54,384 bases of DNA from a virus, in the IMG/VR virus record IMGVR_UViG_3300031951_000214, positions 1-54,384 of that record. One strand, written 5' to 3'. Under the pieces are notes generated by a model. It worked only from the letters and a program-made list of their open reading frames with translations. It did not search any database and was not told the DNA's origin. The position numbers and the translations under genes are program-made. Of this stretch, positions 16,401 to 24,329 are shown piece after piece (within the stretch, counting starts at the first letter, position 1; each line of letters begins with the position of its first letter).

Positions 16401-19400
16401 CACGGTCTTCTACCACTTTAATTGGGTAGCGTTCGTTCTGGAACATAGTGGCCGCCCAATGGCCGCCCTTCTTGGTAAACAAATTACGCAAAAATGATTT
16501 GGCAGTCCGTTCTTTTAGCTGAACTTCAGACTCAGCTTGTGCTGCAAGTTGTTCATCAGACAGCTTTGACTCGTCGTAGGTTTCTGCCTGTTTCGTTTCA
16601 GTGGGCAGGGGAGCCATCTTGATAGCGTCTTTGGGGGCAGCCATGACGTATTCAAACGCGCCAAAGGTTTCAATCAACGCATTACGCGACTCAACAGTGT
16701 CTGGAATGCCAAGCACTTGGGCAACTGCTTTTACAAAGTTAGACCATGCGTTTTTAACTTGACCCCACAGTGAATTACTAGCAGGAATTTGAATGCGCTG
16801 TAATTCTTTTTGGAATGCGCGGTCAGTCACGGCGTAGGATACAAACTCGTAAATGTTTTCGTACGCAGCTGGATACTTTGCCTTAAGCTCCTTGCTAGTC
16901 TCTTTCATCAAGTAGTCAAGATGCACTGCGCCGTCTTCTTGCTTTTGAGACAGTTTGACTTCGCTTTCTTCAAACCCATACAGTACACGTAGGGTCCCGG
17001 CGTGCGCAAACTCATGCAGTAAGACAGTCTCTGTCTGTCCTTCTTTAGTCACTCGGACCGTATCAGTTTGAGGGTCGTACTCAGCGGGGCGGTTGTTTGG
17101 TAGACTTTTTACAACTTCAACTTTTGTCTTGAGCTTGAGCTTGTAAAGCGCCTGTGCAACAGCCCTATGCACTGGGTCTTGCGCAGAAGTGCGCAAGTAG
17201 TTTAGGAATGCCGTGGCGTTGTTATTGTCCAGTTGTTCTTCAACAAACTTAGGCAACGGTTTAGTTTTAGGCACGCCTTCAGGCTCAATGCCTTGCTTCT
17301 CGGCCAAGTACGCTGACAGTTTTTCAGCAGCTATATCGTGTTCAGGCTGGTTATTAGTCGCTAAACCTTCAAAGTAAACCTGTTTTTCTTCAGGTGACAA
17401 CGCGCCAAACTCAGGTAGATGTAACCGCGCATCGGGTTCAATACCGTTGTGGTATTCCCGTGTGTCTTCGTACATCTGTTGTTCTTCAGGAGTTACCTCT
17501 ACTGTTGGTTCGGCAATGGGCGCTTCTTGTCCTTGCGTTTCTGTTTCGACGGCTTCAGGGGTTTCAGTGCCAACTTGGTCTCCTTGTTGTTCGGTGGTAG
17601 CTTCTGCTTGTTTAGCCGCGCTTTCTTGTATGTCAAGCTGCGCCCATTCACTAAATAAATTAGTGCGTTGTTTGTCAAGGGCTTCCCACTGTTTGAATTT
17701 TTCTGTACCCCTCTTTGGAGCACGCCCATCTTTAGACAATAGCGCGCGTTGCTGTTCATCAATAGCACTAATTTCGTTTTGCACCATATCTTTGGTGCGA
17801 GTTTCTAGGTCTGATTTACCTTGCTGCGTAATTTCTTCAACAGGCGCTTCAAAACTTGGTACGTCTTCAAGTTCTATTTTTTCCCCTGTAATAGGATGTA
17901 CAGAAGGAAAATCTTCTATGTCTGCGTCAATAGGAAGCTGATTTACTGTAATGGGTGGCTGTTTTTCTCCTGCAATAGGCTGCACAGCATCCGGTCCAGC
18001 AGGAACCACTCCAAGTCCGTCAGGTTCTGCAAGTCCTTCGGTGGGTACGACTGTATCGGGCTGTCCAGCCACTGGAACGCTTGTTCCACCTGCTGTGGTG
18101 TCAGTTGGTCCAACATCTGGCGTTCCTTTCTGAGCTGTTTGTAGAGTCTTAATCTTGTATTCGACGCTTCGCTGTTTGTTTCTTTTTCCACTTAATAAAC
18201 CTTGTTCTCTTGGCGTAATAGTGCCGTCTCGTTGTTTTTGCTCAAGTGCTTTAATTTCAGCAGCTCTTTTATCAAAATCAGCAATCAATACATCAAGCTG
18301 AGTAGCTGGCGCTCCAGTAGGCACAACGGCAGGGGCTATACCTTCAGGCGCAATCTCAAACCCAGACACATCACGCTGCACTGTAGTAGGCGCAAGTTCA
18401 GGCTCTACACCTAACTCAGCATCAGCAGGCACTTCAACATCTGCCAAACCTTTGGTCTGAATCTTCTGTGCTTCAGCCGCAGCTTCAGGCCCCTTGCCAA
18501 GCACTACGTCTGCAACGCCAGTAATGCCAGCACCACCAAGCCCGCCCTTGAGTCCAGCGTTGATGAATCGTTCAAAATTCTGCGGTGTGAAGAACCCAAG
18601 GTTCTGGTCAACAAAATTCTCAGCAGCCGCGCTTGATACTTCTTGCAACGCTTCAGTGCCGCCTTCAGTTACAAAGCCTTTGGCTACGCCCGTGCCTGCA
18701 CGTTTGTACCAAGCCGCGCCTAATTCTTCAGGACCGATACCAGACAGCTTGGCTTTGCGTAATAGACTTATAGGTAACGCAGCGTCCAGCACAGCGTTAA
18801 AGCTACCAAACGCAATCGCTGTACCAAGGTCTTGTTGCCCTGTGGCTTCGTAAATGTTCTGGTAAACATCAGGTATGTTCTGTGCCGCAGAGCCAGCCAA
18901 CGCGCCACCTGCTTCATACTTGAGTGCGGTCTGCCGCGCAGCTTGGATTCCCGCTTGCGTCGCAGCTTGCTTTAATTCTTCACCAGCCAAACCTTTGGCG
19001 GCTTGTGCCAAAACAGCTTTCTCCGCTGTAGCCTGCGCAGCAGCTACTGCACCACGCCCTAGGATAGCTGCTGTGCCACCAGTAAACAAACTTGGTATGA
19101 GAGAGGGCAGAGCTTCGCCAACTGCTTCCTTGGCATACACCAGCGCATCGCTAACATCTTTAATGTCAGTGTATGACGGTACTTCAGCTGGATATTTTTT
19201 GGCGATTTCTTCCTGAGACTTTGCAGCCTCCTGCATCTGCTGCGCAGCATACTCATCTGCGCCAACTGCTCTACCAGCCATAGCAGGCAAGATGTCACCC
19301 AACAACACACCGGTTTGCGCAGCGCCACGTTTGATGGACGGAATGAAGCCAGTTTCCGGTTTTTTTACCGGGGTAGGAGGAGCCTCGGGTTCTTGCATCA

Positions 19401-19506
19401 AATTAAAATAATCTGACGCCAACATTTTTACGGCATCTACTGGTAGGCCATCAGGCCCTTCAAAGTTATAAACCTTCCCGCCGGAACGTACTTTGTAGGT
19501 TGCCAT
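13417..19506 (-). CDS. Giant internal virion / polyvalent protein with zincin motif, 2029 aa
   Basis: The largest gene, last in the late operon, where podoviruses keep ejected internal proteins. Residues 130-330 are Ala/Gly-rich with hydrophobic stretches (PSLIPSLFTGGTAAILG), suited to membrane insertion. A Pro/Glu-rich linker (350-750) precedes a zincin site HEFAH (H831, E832, H835). Further on, YNPAFAPMNFVRD near 1440 resembles LPD38-type domains of phage polyvalent proteins, and a hydrophobic segment (GLIGTGVAMYYMALMM) lies near 1700. It may be ejected with DNA and cleave or cross envelope barriers. Domain assignments beyond the zincin motif are from memory. The start is 3 bases after the upstream stop. 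Confidence 0.85.
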   Translation of the reverse strand: MATYKVRSGGKVYNFEGPDGLPVDAVKMLASDYFNLMQEPEAPPTPVKKPETGFIPSIKRGAAQTGVLLGDILPAMAGRAVGADEYAAQQMQEAAKSQEEIAKKYPAEVPSYTDIKDVSDALVYAKEAVGEALPSLIPSLFTGGTAAILGRGAVAAAQATAEKAVLAQAAKGLAGEELKQAATQAGIQAARQTALKYEAGGALAGSAAQNIPDVYQNIYEATGQQDLGTAIAFGSFNAVLDAALPISLLRKAKLSGIGPEELGAAWYKRAGTGVAKGFVTEGGTEALQEVSSAAAENFVDQNLGFFTPQNFERFINAGLKGGLGGAGITGVADVVLGKGPEAAAEAQKIQTKGLADVEVPADAELGVEPELAPTTVQRDVSGFEIAPEGIAPAVVPTGAPATQLDVLIADFDKRAAEIKALEQKQRDGTITPREQGLLSGKRNKQRSVEYKIKTLQTAQKGTPDVGPTDTTAGGTSVPVAGQPDTVVPTEGLAEPDGLGVVPAGPDAVQPIAGEKQPPITVNQLPIDADIEDFPSVHPITGEKIELEDVPSFEAPVEEITQQGKSDLETRTKDMVQNEISAIDEQQRALLSKDGRAPKRGTEKFKQWEALDKQRTNLFSEWAQLDIQESAAKQAEATTEQQGDQVGTETPEAVETETQGQEAPIAEPTVEVTPEEQQMYEDTREYHNGIEPDARLHLPEFGALSPEEKQVYFEGLATNNQPEHDIAAEKLSAYLAEKQGIEPEGVPKTKPLPKFVEEQLDNNNATAFLNYLRTSAQDPVHRAVAQALYKLKLKTKVEVVKSLPNNRPAEYDPQTDTVRVTKEGQTETVLLHEFAHAGTLRVLYGFEESEVKLSQKQEDGAVHLDYLMKETSKELKAKYPAAYENIYEFVSYAVTDRAFQKELQRIQIPASNSLWGQVKNAWSNFVKAVAQVLGIPDTVESRNALIETFGAFEYVMAAPKDAIKMAPLPTETKQAETYDESKLSDEQLAAQAESEVQLKERTAKSFLRNLFTKKGGHWAATMFQNERYPIKVVEDRARLFGMLKRIGPDLNNVYGQITRSAGMAVNLYDEYLRNATEETHAAVEAYAKKSGLTINEALARLHIILEARHEPERRRVKYIKTVPLENESKRIKFEGKEYSAEGFREAVMRELAQPSYQVTPEMTQDQINELDQKRKERALDLRAMLDKVVDDKTFHAKQINKKPTTPEMFNQNNAMYNVIANRTPRQIAAILKERVTPETEKEVGAVVEALRKVNQMTQTLNKMANYHSQPASNVIDFYDFKDYVPFKGRPGLRQIDEEFNIDSRRIGGDLQEGQNPFGGRESESENPLLQSLADGASAAMRAGRKDLTLAIKNAVDPKNRLLMGKVKDTIKFEDRFLGNLDKKDIGGSNKIFHYNADGTIDVIELNDEKQREAIRRSYRTTQPLIDIANSITSGIGQMHTRYNPAFAPMNFVRDALTNAFTLGAELGPVKAGQLLTAVAADVAGGGMAKSVRFSNLYANGKFDKLRELAAKDQYYADLLEYVQLGGRVSYLQGLAAKGALDGLMKEIGRSGILQKKDQVDKFIDIYNDMFELSSRAATYRMLKDQFFAENKSSGKFKNDADALTDAKAQAVEYAKNLANFEQVGRWGRGAGALFMFFRPAATGAVRAIEALAPAFGFNEANFREEAAAQGRTEEQIESAVKELKQRQTNARYMATGLIGTGVAMYYMALMMAEDDDQGRNKVVTDDMARWTRNARFHIPGTDLIIQIPWGFGLGAFASAGAQIASIASGRTSLLDAFGNILVTGVDSFLPLPVSRISPIDNFPAFAMDSVTPSMFRPFFEYVMNLDGLGREIYNNRQSRFGDAYTGGDNIPEMYKKAARELFDATNGAVDWSPNTMYFFANNYFDGMAKMASSATNVGLTVAGAKEFDPKNDMVFLSSFIGSRSNIDAREFSSIEKQVKQMEQRINSLKDRPEQLEKFMEDNPTAYPAVQFYNTQVNGTLRNIRTMANQVRANKDLTIMERKEQLKQLNDMSSLVKHRLVEAFDMLDVKP
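13422..13435. repeat. 14-bp perfect palindrome at the convergence point
   Basis: GCTTGACGTCAAGC is its own reverse complement and covers the last codons of the 2029-residue gene, just past the + strand stop. A partial copy, GCTTGACC then AAGCTTGAC, lies at about 13462-13478. With no loop and no T-tract it is not a standard terminator. It could be a protein-binding site or a weak cruciform where the two transcripts collide. Confidence 0.6.
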
Positions 19507-19509
19507 GTT

Positions 19510-21972
19510 TTAATCCAGATCAATTATGTCGTCATCGTCTTTTGAAGAGGATATCCCAGTCATACCAAACCCAGTTGTGATTGGTAAATATTTTTTCATG
19601 GCTTGGTTTAGCATACGGTCATAGTCTTCTGGTTTCACCGTTCCCATACCGCCTCTGATCTTTGAATCAACTTCTTTTTGCGCCAACTTCATAGCTTCAG
19701 CTCTACTTCTTGCTACGTATTGCATACCACGCAGACCAGCAGTGCCAGACCTAGCAGCAATTTGCTGCCTTTGTAAGTTTTCTCTGGCTTGATTTGCGCG
19801 AATGGTTTCATCAAGCTGTCGTTGTGCCTGTTTGATAGTCTCTTGTTGTTGCTGCAAAATACGCATGTTTTGTGCGGCGCTCATTGCAGTTGCAGAGTCA
19901 TTCTTACGTGTGGCGATGTTAAATTTACGCATCTCCATTTGCAGCTTCATGTCGTTAGCATCTGCGGCAGCAGCAAGTTTTTCGCTCTCAGCAAAAGATG
20001 CAGCCAACGTAGGTGCAGCTGCTGAAGCGCTCCCAAGTAGACCAGCGATACCTTGACCTTTACTTTCTCTACCAGTCTTGGAAGCCTGAGCAGCCATATT
20101 AAAACCAAACTCAGCCAAGGCTTTACCCAAGGCTTTCTCTTTGATTTCTTTTGACTTGCCTGATTGTTTGTCTATTAGTTCTTGCAACCCCTTGAGGTCT
20201 TCTTTGCTTTCATTTTGTAACTTTTCCCGCACTTTATCGTACATGGCCATAAAGTCTTCTTTGGGCACACCCTGCTCTTCAGCCATCTTTGTGACGGCTT
20301 TATCTAGGGCAGGGCTAAGTTTTTTCTGTTTTGGCGCAGGCGCAACTTTTTTGTCATTTGTTTTTACTTGAGCGGCACGAGACGCATTTCTCATTGCATC
20401 AGTTTTATTTGATGCATCAACAGCAGAAGCGCTTGCTGCTGTTTTAGGTTTTTCAGTAGTTGCTTTTGCTTTCCATGCGGGTTCGTTTGTAATACGCTGA
20501 AGAAAACTTAATGAGTTTGGGTTGACTGGCGCATCGTATATTTCGCTTGCTCCAGTTCCCATTGGGTCAGAAACCATGTCCCCATCAGCAAACGCAACGA
20601 TACCGCCGCCAGCCATCATTTCTTCTTGGCGCTCTTGTGGAATTTGGTCAAACGCTGAACCCAGTCCGTAATTTATAGAAGCTGACTGCGCTTGTATTGC
20701 ATTCAATTGAGCAATGCGTTCATCAATCGCTGCTACGGTGTCCATGTCACGACGGTTCAAAGCAGCTTCTTTGGCTATCTGCAAACCTTCAATGCTATAC
20801 ATGTCATCAACGATAGCGTCTTTGTTGCCTTGACTTGTTACCTCTCCTCCGTCAGCGTACCCAGCTAAACCGCCGCCTGCTTTACCCGGAGTGGGGGAAT
20901 CAAACATCCCCATTTTGCTTAAACCGTAAGCGCCCATACCGATACCACCAAGCTGGCCCATCAAGTTGGGCGGGGCTGCGTAAACCGACTGAGTTGATTG
21001 TTGACCCAACGGCAAGCCACGGATCATGTCGGACATGAAGCCCAACTGTTTATACGGATAGTTCTGTTGGTTTAGGAAATCCTGATACGCCATGTCCAGC
21101 GGACGCTGGGCTTGCTGCTGTTGCTGTGCGCCCAATTGACTTTGCAACTGAGTGATACCCATTCTTTGACCATACTCGGTTTGACCAAGTTGACCTAACT
21201 GACCTGCGGCTTGCAATCCAGTTTGGAGACCCTGCATACCCAAACCAGCGCCGTACTGGCGTGACTGCTCACCCATGCCTTGAGCTTGTAAACGCCGAGC
21301 CTGATCACGTTCAAATTGCTGCTGGGCGTTTTGAAACGCAGCTTGCCGACCTGTAGCCTCAATGCCTTGAAGCTGAGAATTTAAAGAACGCTGTGCTTCA
21401 GCATCTATGATTGCCGACCTGCTGCCACCAAACGCACCTTGTTTTACTGCTTGGGCTTGACGCATCGGTTGAGCGATTTGAAAATCCCGTAAAGCCTGAG
21501 CTTTCTGGTAATCCACCACATTTTTAGCGTATGGATCCATGTAATCTTGAGCGGCTTGTTCGTTAAATTGACCGCCATAAAATCTACCACCTTGGTAATT
21601 TGTACCGAGCGCACCAAGACCCGCCATGCCAGCAATGCTAGAACCAAGCCCTACTTGTTGGGATGGCTGCATCTGTTCTGCTGTCTCAAATGTTCTTTGT
21701 TGCAAAGGCTGAAACCCAGCAATCCGCTCACCACCGTACTGTTGGTATGGGTTTTTACTTATATCGGTAAGCGCCGCGCCTTTTGCCAGCGTATCTTTGG
21801 CATAGCCTTTGGCCCAGTCAGGCAGTTCAACAACTTGTGTGGTTTTCTCGGGCGTGCTTGGAGAGCCACCCATGTCGTACAGCCTTATTTTTCCGCCTTC
21901 TTTTTTAAACGCACGTAGATCGCCAGCGGGCGTATCCAATAAAGCCAATTGACGTTGATAATTGCGACTCAT
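19510..21972 (-). CDS. Internal virion protein, Gln-rich, with GGG-ADGG motifs, 820 aa
   Basis: The N-terminal 340 residues are rich in Gln/Gly/Ala with long helices (QAQAVKQGAFGGSRSA, QQQFERDQARRLQAQG). Two short motifs, AGGGLAGYADGGEV (near 360) and AGGGIVAFADGD (near 451), are of a type I know from structural proteins of freshwater phages. Residues 560-780 are charged coiled coil. It sits between the acetyltransferase-like gene and the giant polyvalent protein, so it is probably a second internal (ejected) protein. No catalytic motif is seen. Confidence 0.75.
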   Translation of the reverse strand: MSRNYQRQLALLDTPAGDLRAFKKEGGKIRLYDMGGSPSTPEKTTQVVELPDWAKGYAKDTLAKGAALTDISKNPYQQYGGERIAGFQPLQQRTFETAEQMQPSQQVGLGSSIAGMAGLGALGTNYQGGRFYGGQFNEQAAQDYMDPYAKNVVDYQKAQALRDFQIAQPMRQAQAVKQGAFGGSRSAIIDAEAQRSLNSQLQGIEATGRQAAFQNAQQQFERDQARRLQAQGMGEQSRQYGAGLGMQGLQTGLQAAGQLGQLGQTEYGQRMGITQLQSQLGAQQQQQAQRPLDMAYQDFLNQQNYPYKQLGFMSDMIRGLPLGQQSTQSVYAAPPNLMGQLGGIGMGAYGLSKMGMFDSPTPGKAGGGLAGYADGGEVTSQGNKDAIVDDMYSIEGLQIAKEAALNRRDMDTVAAIDERIAQLNAIQAQSASINYGLGSAFDQIPQERQEEMMAGGGIVAFADGDMVSDPMGTGASEIYDAPVNPNSLSFLQRITNEPAWKAKATTEKPKTAASASAVDASNKTDAMRNASRAAQVKTNDKKVAPAPKQKKLSPALDKAVTKMAEEQGVPKEDFMAMYDKVREKLQNESKEDLKGLQELIDKQSGKSKEIKEKALGKALAEFGFNMAAQASKTGRESKGQGIAGLLGSASAAAPTLAASFAESEKLAAAADANDMKLQMEMRKFNIATRKNDSATAMSAAQNMRILQQQQETIKQAQRQLDETIRANQARENLQRQQIAARSGTAGLRGMQYVARSRAEAMKLAQKEVDSKIRGGMGTVKPEDYDRMLNQAMKKYLPITTGFGMTGISSSKDDDDIIDLD

Positions 21973-22397
21973 GTTTCTTCCTTAAAGAATTTTTGGTACA
22001 CTACACTCTGCACCTCAAACCCATACTTATCAGCCTGTTTACGCCAGCCGGGACGACCAACGAACTCAATGCCGGAACAACCAGCATCTCTAGCAAACCT
22101 GTTGAGCAGGTCGAATATTTCATCATCCATATACTGCATATGGCTTGGCTCCATTGCGCAGTACTGAACAACCAGCATTCTGCGCCGTGGGTAATCTTTT
22201 ACTTCCGTAATCACATGACCGTAGATTTTGCCTTCTTCATGCCCAATCCACAACTGCATCTGACCATTAAAAACAAACCGTAAGATGTCGTCTACCGTTG
22301 CCCTGCCTCTTGTCCATTCTTGGGATTTTGTTAAAAGAGGGAGCAACCCCGGTATCGTTTGAGCCACCATGCCCGGTGGTATCAAAGACACCATCAT
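21969..22397 (-). CDS. GNAT-like acetyltransferase fold protein, internal virion region, 142 aa
   Basis: Length and pattern match phage GNAT-like proteins found among internal virion genes: QMQLWIGHEEGKIYGHVITEV (beta strands 2-4), RRMLVVQYCAM, IFDLLNRFARDAGCSGIEFV and a final GRPGWRKQADKYGFEVQ with the typical GF-aromatic ending. A clear acetyl-CoA loop (Q/R-x2-G-x-G/A) is not obvious, so it may be a structural, non-catalytic version. The start overlaps the upstream stop (ATGA), and a second ATG follows immediately. Confidence 0.75.
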   Translation of the reverse strand: MMVSLIPPGMVAQTIPGLLPLLTKSQEWTRGRATVDDILRFVFNGQMQLWIGHEEGKIYGHVITEVKDYPRRRMLVVQYCAMEPSHMQYMDDEIFDLLNRFARDAGCSGIEFVGRPGWRKQADKYGFEVQSVVYQKFFKEET

Positions 22398-23650
22398 GCC
22401 GGTAGATACTTCTCGGAGCGGCTGTTCTTGGCGACCTTGCCCTTGCCCACAGTCTTGCCGCGAGCTTTCTGAATCCTGTCCATCATGGCGTACAGCTTAC
22501 GTGCGCCAGCCTCAGTCGAGCCGTTGCCCAACTCGGACACGATACGTGCAGGTACGACAAACTCGCCGTCGGCTAAACGCGCAGGTTGCTTCTTTCCAAT
22601 GACCGCAGGGATGGAATCAGATACACCATCGCCCGGGCCACGCAGCAACCGACCGCCGTCTGAGTAATCGCCAAGATGAGAGATGCCGCCGGAAGCCATC
22701 ATGCCGCCAGCCGCCGCCCTTGGCGTGTATGCTGGGCTAAAGTATCGACGCTCGCGCCCATACGGATCAGGTTCTGGGAATGGGTTAGCTGGGTTTGCAG
22801 CGTATGTGTATTGCTGACCGGGGTCAGAATCAGTCTTTGTTTCTTCTTGTTTTTTCGGCTCCATTGCGTAAGCAAGAGCAGGCGCGGCGGCAGCAGCCAG
22901 TGTGGTTTTGGGGCCGTATGTGTATTCCACGTTCCCAAGATTTTTCATAAAAGCCGTGCGACCTTCCGGCGAAGTAAGCGTTTTAGCGCCCTCAATCATT
23001 TGGTTGCCAGATGTTTTCGCTGCATCCATAGAAAATTGCGCTGGTTGGGCAATATTTGGATTAAGAGGTGCTACTTGTTGACCGGTAAGTGCTGGCGATT
23101 TAAGCACGTTTGCTTGCGTAGTTGCCAAGTTAGGAGTGGCACTCAATGGAGCGTTGGTAAGAGCATCAACCGGTACAGTCGCAGGTTGTGGGACGTAACC
23201 CATGCCGCCCATAAAATTACCTGTTGGCACAACAGGCGCTGCTGGAGTTGCCGCCGCTGCTGTCCCCGCTGTCCCTGCTGCCGCACCACCAGAAGTTGCC
23301 AATGCACTGCCAATACCAGCGCCACCATAAGCGCCCAAGCCAGCCATCAAGCCCTTCTTGATGTCTCCAGTTGCTACCGTTGTTCCGCCGCCTATCAACA
23401 ATCCTGCGGTCAGCGGGTTAATTGCTCCGCCAGAGACTGCCATCAATCCTGCGCCAGCAATCATTGGGAGTAGGCTTTTTAGAAAACCAGCTTCAGGCAG
23501 GCCAGTCTGCGGATTAATGGTTAACTGCCCGCCATGCGCCATAGCGATGTCGTTCAGGCTTTTTACTTCCCCTTTGGACATGTGAACGAGCATGTCGTCG
23601 CCGTTGCGTCCATGCCTTTCAAGATGTTTTGCAGCTTGCTGTAGACTCAT
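22394..23650 (-). CDS. Structural protein, Gly/Ala-rich core and conserved C-terminal GPGDGVSDSIPA motif, 418 aa
   Basis: Start at 23650 (MSLQQAAKHLERHG) is preferred over the in-frame ATG at 23707 because GAGG precedes it and the longer form would overlap the previous gene. The N-terminus has DDMLVHMSKGEVKSLN and GGQLTINPQTGLPEAGF. The centre is a hydrophobic Gly/Ala region (70-135), perhaps membrane-active. The C-terminus has MASGGISHLGDYSDGG, GPGDGVSDSIPAVIG and LADGEFVVPARIVSELGNG. I recognise these blocks from virion proteins of uncultured aquatic podoviruses. Probably an internal or tail-proximal protein. Confidence 0.75.
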   Translation of the reverse strand: MSLQQAAKHLERHGRNGDDMLVHMSKGEVKSLNDIAMAHGGQLTINPQTGLPEAGFLKSLLPMIAGAGLMAVSGGAINPLTAGLLIGGGTTVATGDIKKGLMAGLGAYGGAGIGSALATSGGAAAGTAGTAAAATPAAPVVPTGNFMGGMGYVPQPATVPVDALTNAPLSATPNLATTQANVLKSPALTGQQVAPLNPNIAQPAQFSMDAAKTSGNQMIEGAKTLTSPEGRTAFMKNLGNVEYTYGPKTTLAAAAAPALAYAMEPKKQEETKTDSDPGQQYTYAANPANPFPEPDPYGRERRYFSPAYTPRAAAGGMMASGGISHLGDYSDGGRLLRGPGDGVSDSIPAVIGKKQPARLADGEFVVPARIVSELGNGSTEAGARKLYAMMDRIQKARGKTVGKGKVAKNSRSEKYLPA

Positions 23651-23684
23651 ATTAGCCTCGTGTAAACAGGGGTGGTTGATCGTA

Positions 23685-24329
23685 TCATGTTGAGAGTGCC
23701 GAGACAAACGAAAGTGTGGCTACCACAGACTGGGTAGACGGCTTGGTTGGCGTACCAGAAGCGTTTAAATGCTGGATGGTTACAGCGGCATCGGTTGGCG
23801 ACCAGTAAATTTCTACATAGTCATTTGCATCCATTTCCAAGAAATAATTCCAGCCAATGATTGAGTGACCGGGTGTACCACCGTGGCTGTTGGGGATTGA
23901 GACAAATCCGGTTGAGCCTGTGATGTCTACGTTATTCTGTTTCAGCCAAATATAAACATCGTGCAGTTGCACGGCTGTGTTCTGGAACTGCGCACTAAAC
24001 TGAAGGTTGTATATACCTGAATTGGCTACTGTAATCTTGGATGTAGCAATCGACACCTCATTGGCAAAATCCGTGGTGTTGAGTGTCATCAGCGTGGCTG
24101 TGTTTGCCGTGGTTGCCTGATCTTGGTCGCTGGAGAATGCCCCGTACGGGAAGCGAATAAACCGCCCGCCGGACTCACCCAAAAGCGCCCCGGTCAGGTT
24201 GTCAAGCTGGTTGAAATACAGGCGCAGGATGTTTGAGTACTGCTCAATAAACTCGGCGTTGTACTCGTTCGGAGCCGCTGGCAGTCGTGGCTGGACGACT
24301 GGGCGATATCGGTTGATGATGGTTGCCAT
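23685..24329 (-). CDS. Tail-associated protein with C1q/TNF-like jelly roll, 214 aa
   Basis: Residues 75-214 look like a C1q/TNF-type beta sandwich: SGIYNLQFSAQFQNT, VYIWLKQNNVDITGS, YFLEMDANDYVEIYW and QSVVATLSFV. Such domains form trimers in phage fibres and baseplates. The N-terminus (YNAEFIEQYSNILRLYFNQL) is a helical attachment segment. It is linked by a TGATG overlap to the nozzle-like gene upstream. The fold is inferred from pattern, not proven. Confidence 0.7.
   Translation of the reverse strand: MATIINRYRPVVQPRLPAAPNEYNAEFIEQYSNILRLYFNQLDNLTGALLGESGGRFIRFPYGAFSSDQDQATTANTATLMTLNTTDFANEVSIATSKITVANSGIYNLQFSAQFQNTAVQLHDVYIWLKQNNVDITGSTGFVSIPNSHGGTPGHSIIGWNYFLEMDANDYVEIYWSPTDAAVTIQHLNASGTPTKPSTQSVVATLSFVSALST

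Noticed and set aside
22676-23473. 265-residue + strand ORF opposite the Gly/Ala-rich structural gene
   Set aside because: Cys/Arg/Ser-rich sequence typical of antisense of Gly/Ala codons. No start signal and no family.
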